From Sphingobacterium sp. N143 (GTDB taxonomy: Bacteria; Bacteroidota; Bacteroidia; Sphingobacteriales; Sphingobacteriaceae): DNA of 64,000 nt. The stretch's first letter is position 1. Each line of letters starts with the position of its first letter. Position numbers and translations under genes: made by a program. The stretch is taken from assembly GCF_030325625.1 (NCBI RefSeq), contig NZ_JACAIS010000011.1, positions 62,001-126,000 on the forward strand, in the 5' to 3' direction. Below are positions 50,730 through 58,466 of the stretch, in pieces. The notes below the pieces were generated by a model. It was not told the DNA's origin. It was given only the letters and a program-made list of their open reading frames with translations, and ran no database searches.

Positions 50730-52277
50730 ATGATAGATAAAAAGAAGAAAGACTGGTTTAAATTGAAGAAATATCCTCATATAGGTTTTCCATTAACTAT
50801 TTCGGACCGAACTTGGGTTTTAAAGTATATTCAAACTAAAACATCTACACATTCTTTCTTACCCTTCATCCATAGAACTTCAAAGGTCCGAAGGTTTCGT
50901 AAGCTGTATTGTGATAATACAGGTACAGTCCTCAATGGGGGATTACGTGTTGCTAGCGTCAAGCCACGGGAGTTATATTATGCCAGCCACTTAGATGCGG
51001 CGATCTACAGCTATTATACACAGAAATTAGATGATAAATATGAGAGGTTCCTTTCGACGGCTTCATTTCGAGATGCTGTATTAGCTTACCGTCAAATACC
51101 GATTGATCCTGCTAGGAAATATTCCAAAAGCAACAAATGCACCATTGACTTCGCCAAAGAAGTATTTGACTATATTACAAGGTACGACCAAAATCAATTT
51201 GTTGTTATGACATTTGACGTGTCTAGCTTTTTTGATAACCTAAATCACAGGCTGTTGCTTGAAGAGTGGTGCAAACTTCTCAAGGTTGACAGGTTGGATA
51301 GTGACCATTTTAATATATACAAGAGTCTAACTCGTTTTAATTATGTGGAGTTAATTGATTTGTTTACTCGATACCAAGATCAAATAATTACAGAAAGGAA
51401 AGATAACGACGGGAAACCGATAGTTCGTAGACCGAAACGTGTGTCTGCGATAAAATACTTACGAAACCAAAATGCAGTTTCCTTTTGCTCGAGCAATGAG
51501 TTCTTAAAAAACAGTAAAGACTTGATAAAAAGCAAGCGGTATCAAGTCAATGACGATGGTGAATTTAAATTAAACGAAAAAGGGGAAAAGGTCGCACGAG
51601 ATTTTGGCATCCCGCAAGGTACTCCTATAAGTGCCTTATTGTCGAACATATATATGGTACCGTTTGATGAAAGAATTTCGAACATAATCGGTGCAGATGG
51701 TCTATATCGACGCTATTGCGATGATATCATTGTCGTCTGTTCTAAAGAGAGGTATGTCAATATCCGAACTTGTATATACGATGCAATCTCTGAGCGAAAG
51801 TTGGAAATCCAACAAAAAAAGACGCAAACATTTCACCTGCAAAAGAAAGAGGGTATTATAATACTAGGACAGGAGTTTCCTGTCGGAATCAACTATAACA
51901 AGAAACTGACTTATTTAGGGTTTGAGTTTGACGGCCAGAGCGTACTTTTAAAAAGTGCCAGTTTTTCGAACTATTATCGAAAAATGAAACGAGGTACGAG
52001 AAGAGGAAAATACTATGCATCTAAAATGTACCATGGTGTACCTCAAGAATTATTTAAGAATAGATTGTATAAACGTTATAGTCATTGGGGAGCAAAACGG
52101 AAGAGACTGTATATTCGTGACAAGGATAATCCTGAGAAATTCATTCCTACGGATCGCTATAACTGGGGGAATTTTTTGTCCTATGTTTATAAAGCTGATA
52201 ATGTATTTAAAGAAGGGAAAATAAGGGCACAAGTGAAGAGGCACTGGAAAGTACTAAATAAGCTGATAAAGGCATAG
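50730..52277 (+). CDS. Defence-type reverse transcriptase (UG/DRT class)
   Basis: 515 residues from ATG 50730 (start MIDKKKKDWF). The frame is open upstream through the leader, to TTG 50613, without a stop. RT motifs: FDVSSFFDNLNH (Asp163 region), GIPQGTPISALLSNIYM, active site YCDD (329-332), and LTYLGFEFDG. There is a roughly 110-residue insertion between the first two blocks (LTRFNYVELIDLF and following), as in stand-alone UG reverse transcriptases. There is no maturase or endonuclease domain, and no group II intron RNA around it, so it is not a mobile intron. It lies directly behind a restriction operon and has a structured RNA leader. Exact DRT type is not decidable by eye. Confidence 0.85.
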   Translation: MIDKKKKDWFKLKKYPHIGFPLTISDRTWVLKYIQTKTSTHSFLPFIHRTSKVRRFRKLYCDNTGTVLNGGLRVASVKPRELYYASHLDAAIYSYYTQKLDDKYERFLSTASFRDAVLAYRQIPIDPARKYSKSNKCTIDFAKEVFDYITRYDQNQFVVMTFDVSSFFDNLNHRLLLEEWCKLLKVDRLDSDHFNIYKSLTRFNYVELIDLFTRYQDQIITERKDNDGKPIVRRPKRVSAIKYLRNQNAVSFCSSNEFLKNSKDLIKSKRYQVNDDGEFKLNEKGEKVARDFGIPQGTPISALLSNIYMVPFDERISNIIGADGLYRRYCDDIIVVCSKERYVNIRTCIYDAISERKLEIQQKKTQTFHLQKKEGIIILGQEFPVGINYNKKLTYLGFEFDGQSVLLKSASFSNYYRKMKRGTRRGKYYASKMYHGVPQELFKNRLYKRYSHWGAKRKRLYIRDKDNPEKFIPTDRYNWGNFLSYVYKADNVFKEGKIRAQVKRHWKVLNKLIKA

Positions 52278-52622
52278 GTCGATTTTTGATTACCGTCAGA
52301 TAGAAGGAACGTTGATTAGCGGGTTCAACGTTCAAGACCTTTGTAGGTTCCCTACCAAGGGTAAAGAATCACACAAAGATATCAAATGATTCAAAATGTT
52401 CTAAAATCTATGCTTTACTAGATTTGCATGTAACATCGTTTGTATGCAATCTGTACTTTTGAAAATTTAATCAACTATAAATCAATATATAACACATTTT
52501 GTATCGGCAAGTAAATAAAACAGGCGAATAAAGTTTTATTTTTTATAACCCTAGAAAGATTATGTCACTTAAGGTATTATGGCAAAAGCAACATGGAGAA
52601 AGAAGTTATTCATGCCCTATAG
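52278..52622. other. Intergenic region after the RT gene with two adjacent hairpins
   Basis: No gene seen in 345 bp. GAACGTTGA (52307-52315) pairs with TCAACGTTC (52325-52333). A second imperfect hairpin (52337-52362, GTAGG/CCTAC core) follows at once. They end the RT transcript or form part of a downstream RNA. Another inverted repeat, AGATTTGCAT with ATGCAATCT, lies at about 52421-52455. The rest is A+T-rich. Confidence 0.5.
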
Positions 52623-53072
52623 TCAATTATTAAGGTCCAATTCCTGAATTTTTGTTTCCAACCATGTAGCCATGTCTTGTTTTCTTTCCTCTATAGGAAT
52701 TGAATTTTCATCAAGGAAGGACGAATAGTAAACATGCTGAAAATTGTCAAAGATATCAAAACTATTCGATTTGATAAATGTCAGATTACGTTCTTCATGA
52801 TTTTTCAACACGCTATAGATATCACTGATTAACAACTCGTTAATAGTTAAACCGAACTCTATGTGGCTGAGTGATTCAAGAGAAGTAACAATATTATGAT
52901 TATCTGTCCTCAAAATTCGCCGCGACCATTTAAATTGTAGACACACAACAGATTCGGATACTTTTATAAGCTCTATATCTGTCTCCGATTCCATGACAAA
53001 CCTGCCTCCCTTACAATTTTTATAATCCAGATGATAGTCAATGATTACGTATTTTCCTACGTTTTGTTTCAT
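52623..53072 (-). CDS. Hypothetical protein
   Basis: 149 residues, no signal peptide or membrane segment, acidic. Starts MKQNVGKYVIIDYHLDY and ends ATWLETKIQELDLNN. I do not recognise a family. A+T-rich like the island, so it probably belongs to it. Transcribed towards the RT gene. A structural or immunity role next to the defence genes is only a guess. Confidence 0.55.
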   Translation of the reverse strand: MKQNVGKYVIIDYHLDYKNCKGGRFVMESETDIELIKVSESVVCLQFKWSRRILRTDNHNIVTSLESLSHIEFGLTINELLISDIYSVLKNHEERNLTFIKSNSFDIFDNFQHVYYSSFLDENSIPIEERKQDMATWLETKIQELDLNN

Positions 53073-53236
53073 ATTCTAATTTATTAATTTCTTGGGATAT
53101 AAAGTGATCCACTCCATTCGACCTGTTTAGTCTACATTATTGTGTTGCTATAATAAATCAGTCAATCAGATCTGTCGGAGTTAGCCAAGCAATTGTCTGT
53201 AGAATGCAAATACAAACCCGTAGCCGATCCTTTTGC

Positions 53237-53821
53237 TTATCCAAACTGCTTAGGTTTCTTTTGCTGGGCAGCCAGTCTGGCGATCTCGTCAATGCGTTTT
53301 TTTCGAGTTTCAACCCGTTTGGCGAGGACAATCCATCGTAGCAGCATCTTTCTGACCGATTTACTGAAGTTCAAGAAATACTCCTTTGCCCCCGTATACT
53401 GTCCAAAAGCTTCCATTAGGTCATGCGGAATGATCAGTTCTTCCACACTGTCCAGTATTGACCAATAGCCATTTTGTTTCGCTAGCTCAATCGTCTCAAT
53501 CCCCGCCGGAGTCATACGTTTGCTGTCAATGAGCCGCTGTACTTTTTCTTTGTTGATTTTCGACCAGGTACTGTGGGCCTTGCGCCTGCTGAACAGCTGT
53601 TTAAAGGAGCTGTCATCAATCGTTTTACGCGTACTGTCAATCCAGCCAAAACAGAGCGCCTCATCCACAAGTTCACTCCAGTGTACAAAAGGCAGATTTG
53701 ATTTTTTTGTATGACAGATAATCCACACCGACTGTGCCGATCGATGGTTGGACTCCAACCATTGCCGCCAATCGCTTAACATATTGACAGTGATAGCCTG
53801 TCTTTCTTTAGCTGTTTGCAT
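53237..53821 (-). CDS. YdeI/OmdA-family protein
   Basis: About 194 residues from ATG 53821 (frame open to 53845). YdeI/OmpD-associated pattern: WRQWLESNHRSAQSVWIICHTKK, FVHWSELVDEALCFGWIDSTRK, FSRRKAHSTWSKINKEKVQRL, and a C-terminal helical ANLFFEKLSP-like region (AKEYFLNFSKSVRKMLLRWIV). Proteins of this family are soluble. Some are described as protecting against bacteriocins or antimicrobial peptides. It marks the return to chromosome-like base composition on the right side of the island. Confidence 0.88.
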   Translation of the reverse strand: MQTAKERQAITVNMLSDWRQWLESNHRSAQSVWIICHTKKSNLPFVHWSELVDEALCFGWIDSTRKTIDDSSFKQLFSRRKAHSTWSKINKEKVQRLIDSKRMTPAGIETIELAKQNGYWSILDSVEELIIPHDLMEAFGQYTGAKEYFLNFSKSVRKMLLRWIVLAKRVETRKKRIDEIARLAAQQKKPKQFG

Positions 53822-53826
53822 CAGAG

Positions 53827-53970
53827 TTATTTTTGCCCGTCCCAAATTTCCAGATAACCGGGAGCACTAAAATAAAGCTCCATTGTGAAAAAATTACTGT
53901 TCCTCATTTTTGCAACTTCAAGACCTGATGCATAAAAACTGACCGTTGTTAATCTCCGTAGGCTTCCCAT
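53827..53970 (-). CDS. Possible small ORF upstream of the YdeI/OmdA gene
   Basis: 47 codons (MGSLRRLTTVSFYASGL to ELYFSAPGYLEIWDGQK) ending 5 bp before the start of the YdeI/OmdA gene. A perfect -7 box TAACTTTG lies at 54007-54000 on the minus strand. The C-terminal text looks protein-like, but I know no family. May be a leader peptide or chance. Confidence 0.3.
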   Translation of the reverse strand: MGSLRRLTTVSFYASGLEVAKMRNSNFFTMELYFSAPGYLEIWDGQK

Positions 53971-54278
53971 ATAATTTCGTTTATAATTTAACAATAAACC
54001 AAAGTTAAAATAATTCAGTGACAACTGTATGTCAATACAATACATCCGATCGACTCTCGCGCTATGTGAGTATTCCCTTTCCTATTTCATTGCAATCTAT
54101 CGATCTTTCGGCTATTTTTTATTTAACCAATTCTCAGTTCAATTAATAAATGTTACAAAACTTTTTCAAAAGGTACCAGATCAATCGATTGACTAAACTA
54201 ATTATGGTAAAAGATTAAAACAATTAACACAATAAAAAAAATAATACTATATATTCACTATACACAATATAAACCATT
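53971..54278. other. Intergenic region before the metzincin-like lipoprotein gene
   Basis: A+T-rich, no gene seen. It contains the minus-strand -7 box TAACTTTG (54000-54007) and must contain a rightward promoter for the gene at 54279, which I could not place. Confidence 0.4.
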
Positions 54279-55865
54279 ATGAGAAAACTTTTAAACTTGC
54301 TTTTTGCTACTCTAGTTATAGGGGGCTCCTCCTGTAAAAAGACGGTTGTTTCGCTTGACGAAAATAGTCCAACCGTCAAATTAAAAGCTGCTGCTAGTGA
54401 TCTGACCAATGAATGGCGCAGCAATCCGTATAAACTGAATGTGATCTATTTTGTTCCTACGGATGTTGACTCCATACCTAATTTTCGGAAACGGATCAGT
54501 AAAATTCTTCTTGACGCCCAGGAAATGTTTGCTGACAATATGGACCGGGAAGGTTTTGGACGTAAATCCTTTGGCCTGGATCTAGCGAATGACTCCTTGA
54601 TCAACATCCACTATATTACGGGCAAGTTCGGAAAATCAAGCTATCCTTATTCCGGAGGAAGTGCTGCTGTTAAAGCGGAAGTAGACACCTATTTTGGGCA
54701 AAACCCTACAGCAAAGAAGAGTGAGCATAACCTGATTATTATTCCGACCTACAATACCGACCCTGCCAATCCAGGAGGTCCTCCATTCTATGGTACGGGC
54801 ACAAGTTGCTATGCCCTGGATTATGTCAATTTAGATGCAAAAAATCTAGGAATTGGTGGAGATATTGGCTGGAAAGCCACCGTATGGATTGGTGGTATGA
54901 TCCACGAGCTGGGGCATGGTCTCAATGCGAGCCACAATAAGATGAATAAAACCTTGGCACCTACCTTGGGCACAGCCCTAATGGGCTCGGGCAATTCGAC
55001 CTATGGAATCTCAACAACCTCACTGACAGCAACAACAGCAGCCACATTCAACAACAGTCAGGTATTCAGTGCAGTGACAAGAAACGATTGGTATACAAAG
55101 GCTACAGCCGAAATCAGCTCATTATCCTCCACCTTTACCAATAACAGCATCATTGTCTCGGGAAGATTTACCACGACCATACCGGTAAATGATATCGTTG
55201 CCTGGCACGACAGAGAACCTTTTGGCGGCAACAATGATTATGATGCCGTACAGTGGGCCACAAAAATTATCGGTCAGGACAGCTTTCGGTTCGAATGTCC
55301 TCTGACAGATTTTTATGACCTCAGCGGCAATTATGAGATGCGTATTGGATTTATGCATGTCAATGGCAGCCGTTCCACCTTGGGTTATGCCTATAATTTT
55401 GTCAATAATGTACCCGACTTGTCCAAAGTAGTTACCCATAAATTGTTACCAACCACCGGCTGGTCCACTATCGCAAGCGACAGCAACGAGCCCAACTCAC
55501 CCGCGAGCAATGTCCTTGACATGAACAGAAGCACGGTCTGGCATACACCATGGTCATCGGCGCAGACCCCACAGCCTCATTTCTTTGCGGTCGATATGGG
55601 GGCCGTACGTACAATAAAAGGCCTAGCTTTCCGCAACCGTGATAATCTAAATGGGGCGATGAAAGATATCAATATCTATACCAGTACAGATGGCACGAGT
55701 TGGACACGCTTACAGTCTGCCCAGCTCAGTAAGGTTGCCGGATCCTGGATCAATGTCGATCTTAATAACAACATAGGTACCCGTTACCTTAAAATAGAAT
55801 CTGTCAACTCATGGGGCGATTTTTTCTACTCGCATCTGGCAGACTTTGGCGCCTATGCCAACTAG
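54279..55865 (+). CDS. Zinc metalloprotease-like lipoprotein with F5/8 type C domain
   Basis: 528 residues. Lipoprotein signal MRKLLNLLFATLVIGGSSC (Cys19). The central domain carries HELGHGLNASH (in GGMIHELGHGLNASHNKMN). This is a HExxHxxNxxH zinc site, close to the metzincin HExxHxxGxxH, with Asn in the Gly position. The last 130 residues form a discoidin/F5-8C domain (ASNVLDMNRSTVWHTPW, HFFAVDMG, GLAFRNRDN, RYLKIES) that likely binds a glycan. Similar proteins in Bacteroidota are surface enzymes attacking glycoproteins. Monocistronic, convergent with the MocR gene. Confidence 0.82.
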   Translation: MRKLLNLLFATLVIGGSSCKKTVVSLDENSPTVKLKAAASDLTNEWRSNPYKLNVIYFVPTDVDSIPNFRKRISKILLDAQEMFADNMDREGFGRKSFGLDLANDSLINIHYITGKFGKSSYPYSGGSAAVKAEVDTYFGQNPTAKKSEHNLIIIPTYNTDPANPGGPPFYGTGTSCYALDYVNLDAKNLGIGGDIGWKATVWIGGMIHELGHGLNASHNKMNKTLAPTLGTALMGSGNSTYGISTTSLTATTAATFNNSQVFSAVTRNDWYTKATAEISSLSSTFTNNSIIVSGRFTTTIPVNDIVAWHDREPFGGNNDYDAVQWATKIIGQDSFRFECPLTDFYDLSGNYEMRIGFMHVNGSRSTLGYAYNFVNNVPDLSKVVTHKLLPTTGWSTIASDSNEPNSPASNVLDMNRSTVWHTPWSSAQTPQPHFFAVDMGAVRTIKGLAFRNRDNLNGAMKDINIYTSTDGTSWTRLQSAQLSKVAGSWINVDLNNNIGTRYLKIESVNSWGDFFYSHLADFGAYAN

Positions 55866-55889
55866 TTTTTAATTGAACAGCAGAAAAAT

Positions 55890-57356
55890 TTACAGGCTGC
55901 CATACTGTATGATGGCAGTCTGTATTCCCTTGATACAACTGTCGATCTCCTGAAAATTGAGTGCGGCAAACCCCAGCCTGATACTGTTCAGCCCAGCTTC
56001 ATCAAATACAATATTGTTAAATAAAATTCCTTGTTTCCTTAACGAATGTGCAATCTGACGGACGGCATATGCCCTGCTGAAGGTCAGCCATATGGCCATA
56101 CCTCCTGATGGAACCTGATAAGACAATACTTCGCTCAGATGGGTGTCCAGTTGCCGACACATATAGTCCCGTCGTTCCCAATAAAGTTTATTGGATTTCC
56201 TCAGATGGCGATCCATGTCACCATTTTCAAACAAGGCTGCCAGTGCATGTTCCATCAGCATATCACCCCGTATATCGATAGACTTTCTGATGTGACCCAG
56301 GGCATGGATAAGCTCTTCTGGTCCCACCACAAAACCGAGCCGTACCGATGGTGAAAAACACTTGGATAGACTGCCCACATAAATCACCCTTCCCCCATGG
56401 TTATAGCTTGCCATCGGTAGGTAAGGTGCCGCACTGTAATGGAAATCAAAGTCATAATCATCTTCAATGATCACAAAATTATATCGGTTGGACAAATCCA
56501 GCAGCCTGTTTCTCCTTTCGGGCGAGAGCATCGCTGTCGTCGGATAATGGTGATGTGGAATGACATATACCCCTTTTACCTTTTCTTGCCTACAGAGCTC
56601 TTCGATCCGGCCCACGTCGATCCCTTCCGCATCAACGGGTACATCGATCGTCCTGGCCCCATTAGATTCGAGCGACAACTTGGCGATGCTATAACCCGGA
56701 TAACCGACAAGGAAGACATCCCCGGGGCTGATCAGCGCCTTTCCGATCAGATAAATTCCCATTTGTGCACCATTGGTAATCAGCAGGTTGGCAGGCCGAT
56801 GATGGATAAACCGTGAATTGGCCAAATGCGGCACCAGCGCATCTTTCAGCCGCGAGGATGGATAAACCGTTCCATAGTTGGTCCCTTTCAGGAGATATTC
56901 CCGCTCGGCCACCGTCTTAAGCTCTCTCAGAAGGCTCTTATAAGGTGCTATCCTCGCATCGGGCAGCCCATCATCAATAAAAAGCGTTGCCTGCCGATTG
57001 GATATGGTGGTCGGAGGCGGAAATTGCTCCTTTAGCTGAACTGGGGATTTATCCGGATAATTGGATGTGGCAACCAGCTTCTTGGAAATAGAAAATGCGC
57101 CCAGGTCGGTATTTACATAATAACCGCTCTTGCTCTTTGAGCTGATCCAACCCTGGACCAGAAGCTCCTCATAGGCCGCGACAATGGTCTTCCGATGAAA
57201 ATTCAACAGCGCGGCAAGCACACGTGAGCTTGGCAGTTTACTTCCCGCAGGGATTTTTCCCGACACAATCAGATTCACCAGTTGAATGGCAATCTGTTCG
57301 TAAATCGCGGTTTTCTGTTCAGTGTCGATTGTTATCAGTGTTTGGTACGGAAGCAT
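55890..57356 (-). CDS. MocR-family regulator (GntR HTH + aminotransferase-like domain)
   Basis: 488 residues. N-terminal GntR winged helix (KTAIYEQIAIQLVNLIVSGKIPAGSKLPSSRVLAALLNFHRKTIVAAYEELLVQGWI). The C-terminal fold-type I aminotransferase domain has NGAQMG, IIEDDYDFDF and the PLP lysine in YVGSLSKCFSPSVRLGF. MocR proteins sense PLP or amino-acid adducts. It is divergent from the AhpD-like gene at 57434 and probably controls it through the 77-bp gap, which holds direct repeats. It may regulate vitamin B6 or amino-acid genes, but the target is inferred from position only. Confidence 0.92.
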   Translation of the reverse strand: MLPYQTLITIDTEQKTAIYEQIAIQLVNLIVSGKIPAGSKLPSSRVLAALLNFHRKTIVAAYEELLVQGWISSKSKSGYYVNTDLGAFSISKKLVATSNYPDKSPVQLKEQFPPPTTISNRQATLFIDDGLPDARIAPYKSLLRELKTVAEREYLLKGTNYGTVYPSSRLKDALVPHLANSRFIHHRPANLLITNGAQMGIYLIGKALISPGDVFLVGYPGYSIAKLSLESNGARTIDVPVDAEGIDVGRIEELCRQEKVKGVYVIPHHHYPTTAMLSPERRNRLLDLSNRYNFVIIEDDYDFDFHYSAAPYLPMASYNHGGRVIYVGSLSKCFSPSVRLGFVVGPEELIHALGHIRKSIDIRGDMLMEHALAALFENGDMDRHLRKSNKLYWERRDYMCRQLDTHLSEVLSYQVPSGGMAIWLTFSRAYAVRQIAHSLRKQGILFNNIVFDEAGLNSIRLGFAALNFQEIDSCIKGIQTAIIQYGSL

Positions 57357-57417
57357 CTGGACTACACAGCTTTTTAGATCTGGCAGCTAAAGATAGGCCA
57401 AACTATTGATAAATTTG
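57355..57417 (+). promoter_or_regulatory. MocR/AhpD divergent promoter with direct repeats
   Basis: ATCTGG occurs at 57355-57360 and 57378-57383, 23 bp apart on the same strand, each followed by AGCT. Direct repeats two helix turns apart are typical MocR operators. A perfect -7 box TAAATTTG (57410-57417) serves the AhpD-like gene. The first repeat overlaps the mocR start codon, allowing autoregulation. Confidence 0.5.
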
Positions 57418-57433
57418 AAAGAAAAACAAAACA

Positions 57434-57880
57434 ATGAAAAAAAGACAATTTTTAAAAGACGCCGACCCCGCCGCATTTGATGTACTCCTTGGTTTTGAAA
57501 GGTACCTGGCCAAAAGTCCGCTGGACCGCAAACATGCCCATCTCATTAAAATCCGTGTCTCACAGCTCAATGGCTGTTCCTACTGCATCGACAAACATAT
57601 TGATGAGGCACTCAAAGCTGGAGAAGATCCACGCCGGATTTTTGTTCTGGCAGTATGGCACGACACGCCATTTTTCTCTGATGCCGAACGAGCGTTATTG
57701 GCTCTGGTGGAAGAGATTACCACGGTCTACAAACATGGCGTTTCTGATGCTGTCTATGACAGGGCCATACAGATCCTGGGGCAGGAATATACGACAGCCA
57801 CCATGATGGCTGCCATTGCCATGAATGCCTGGAACCGCGTGGGCATTACCACGGGCCGTGAACCTCAACTCATTCGATGA
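57434..57880 (+). CDS. Carboxymuconolactone decarboxylase / AhpD-like protein
   Basis: 148 residues. All-helical CMD fold with the redox CxxC in NGCSYCIDKHIDEA followed by His, as in alkylhydroperoxidase AhpD. Length matches single-domain members. Likely a small thiol-based peroxidase or reductase; the partner is unknown. Divergent from the MocR regulator and followed after 2 bp by the GNAT gene, a trio common in Bacteroidota. Confidence 0.9.
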   Translation: MKKRQFLKDADPAAFDVLLGFERYLAKSPLDRKHAHLIKIRVSQLNGCSYCIDKHIDEALKAGEDPRRIFVLAVWHDTPFFSDAERALLALVEEITTVYKHGVSDAVYDRAIQILGQEYTTATMMAAIAMNAWNRVGITTGREPQLIR

Positions 57881-57882
57881 TC

Positions 57883-58286
57883 ATGGAAGGAATCAGCTAT
57901 AGAACAAACATATTACCGGATATTGAGCTCGTCGGCCAGCTGTATCAGGATGCCCAGTTAAAGCGGCCCATAGCAGATACACAGTCAGGATGAAAAAGAT
58001 GTTCATCCATTCCAATTTGATTGTGACCGCATGGCACCAAAATCGCCTCATTGGCATTGCCAGGTCAATGACAGACTATGGTTATTGGTGTTACCTGGCA
58101 GACCTGGCCGTCGCGAGCGACTATCAAAATCAGGGCATAGGCCGCAAGCTTCTGGAGCATACAAAAGCTGAAGCAGGGAAAGACTGCATGTTGCTGTTGC
58201 TTTCCGCTCCTTCAGCCTTGTCCTATTACTCCAAACTGGGGCTAAGGCATCTGCAGAACGCTTTTGGTCTGGACAGGGAGACTTAA
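57883..58286 (+). pseudogene. GNAT N-acetyltransferase split by a frameshift
   Basis: The gene starts at ATG 57883, 2 bp after the AhpD-like stop (MEGISYRTNILPDIELVGQLYQDAQLKRPIADTQ). It stops at TGA 57991-57993, while the rest of the domain continues in another frame from 57990 (RMKKMFIHSNLIVTAWHQNRLIGIARSMTDYGYWCYLADLAV, then YQNQGIGRKLLEH with the acetyl-CoA loop). In the family these parts are continuous, with R-M at the join. Two extra bases or one missing base near 57985 would explain it. Stop and restart overlap as ATGA, so low-level reinitiation or coupled translation of two pieces is possible. A sequencing error is also possible. Confidence 0.75.
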
Positions 58287-58294
58287 CCACCCTT

Positions 58295-58353
58295 ATCCGG
58301 AAGATAGCAACTATACCATCCATACTGATTCTCCTGCCATCTTCCGGATTTTA
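58295..58353 (+). terminator. Terminator after the GNAT gene
   Basis: ATCCGGAAGAT (58295-58305) pairs with ATCTTCCGGAT (58339-58349), followed by TTT. The loop is long (33 bases). Confidence 0.6.
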
Positions 58354-58466
58354 CCTACAGCTCCTCCATTTCACTCCGATCAGTTAGTTCGCTTGGATGG
58401 AGCAGAACTTCCAAAAGCTGCCAATGCTGTACTTTGGTAAAACAACCAATAAAAACAGATAAGCAA

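Noticed and set aside
50730-52277. RT as part of a group II intron or retron
   Set aside because: No maturase, endonuclease or intron domain V/VI sequence, and no msr/msd-type layout; the leader has a single long closing helix instead.
52307-52333. Hairpin after the RT gene as an integron attC site
   Set aside because: The arms do not match the R-prime/R-double-prime core pattern and no integrase is present.
35252-53236. Prophage or integrative element
   Set aside because: No integrase, transposase, structural phage gene, tRNA target or direct repeats at the borders that I could find.
56439-56816. 125-codon plus-strand ORF inside the MocR gene
   Set aside because: Antisense shadow; the MocR frame has all family motifs.
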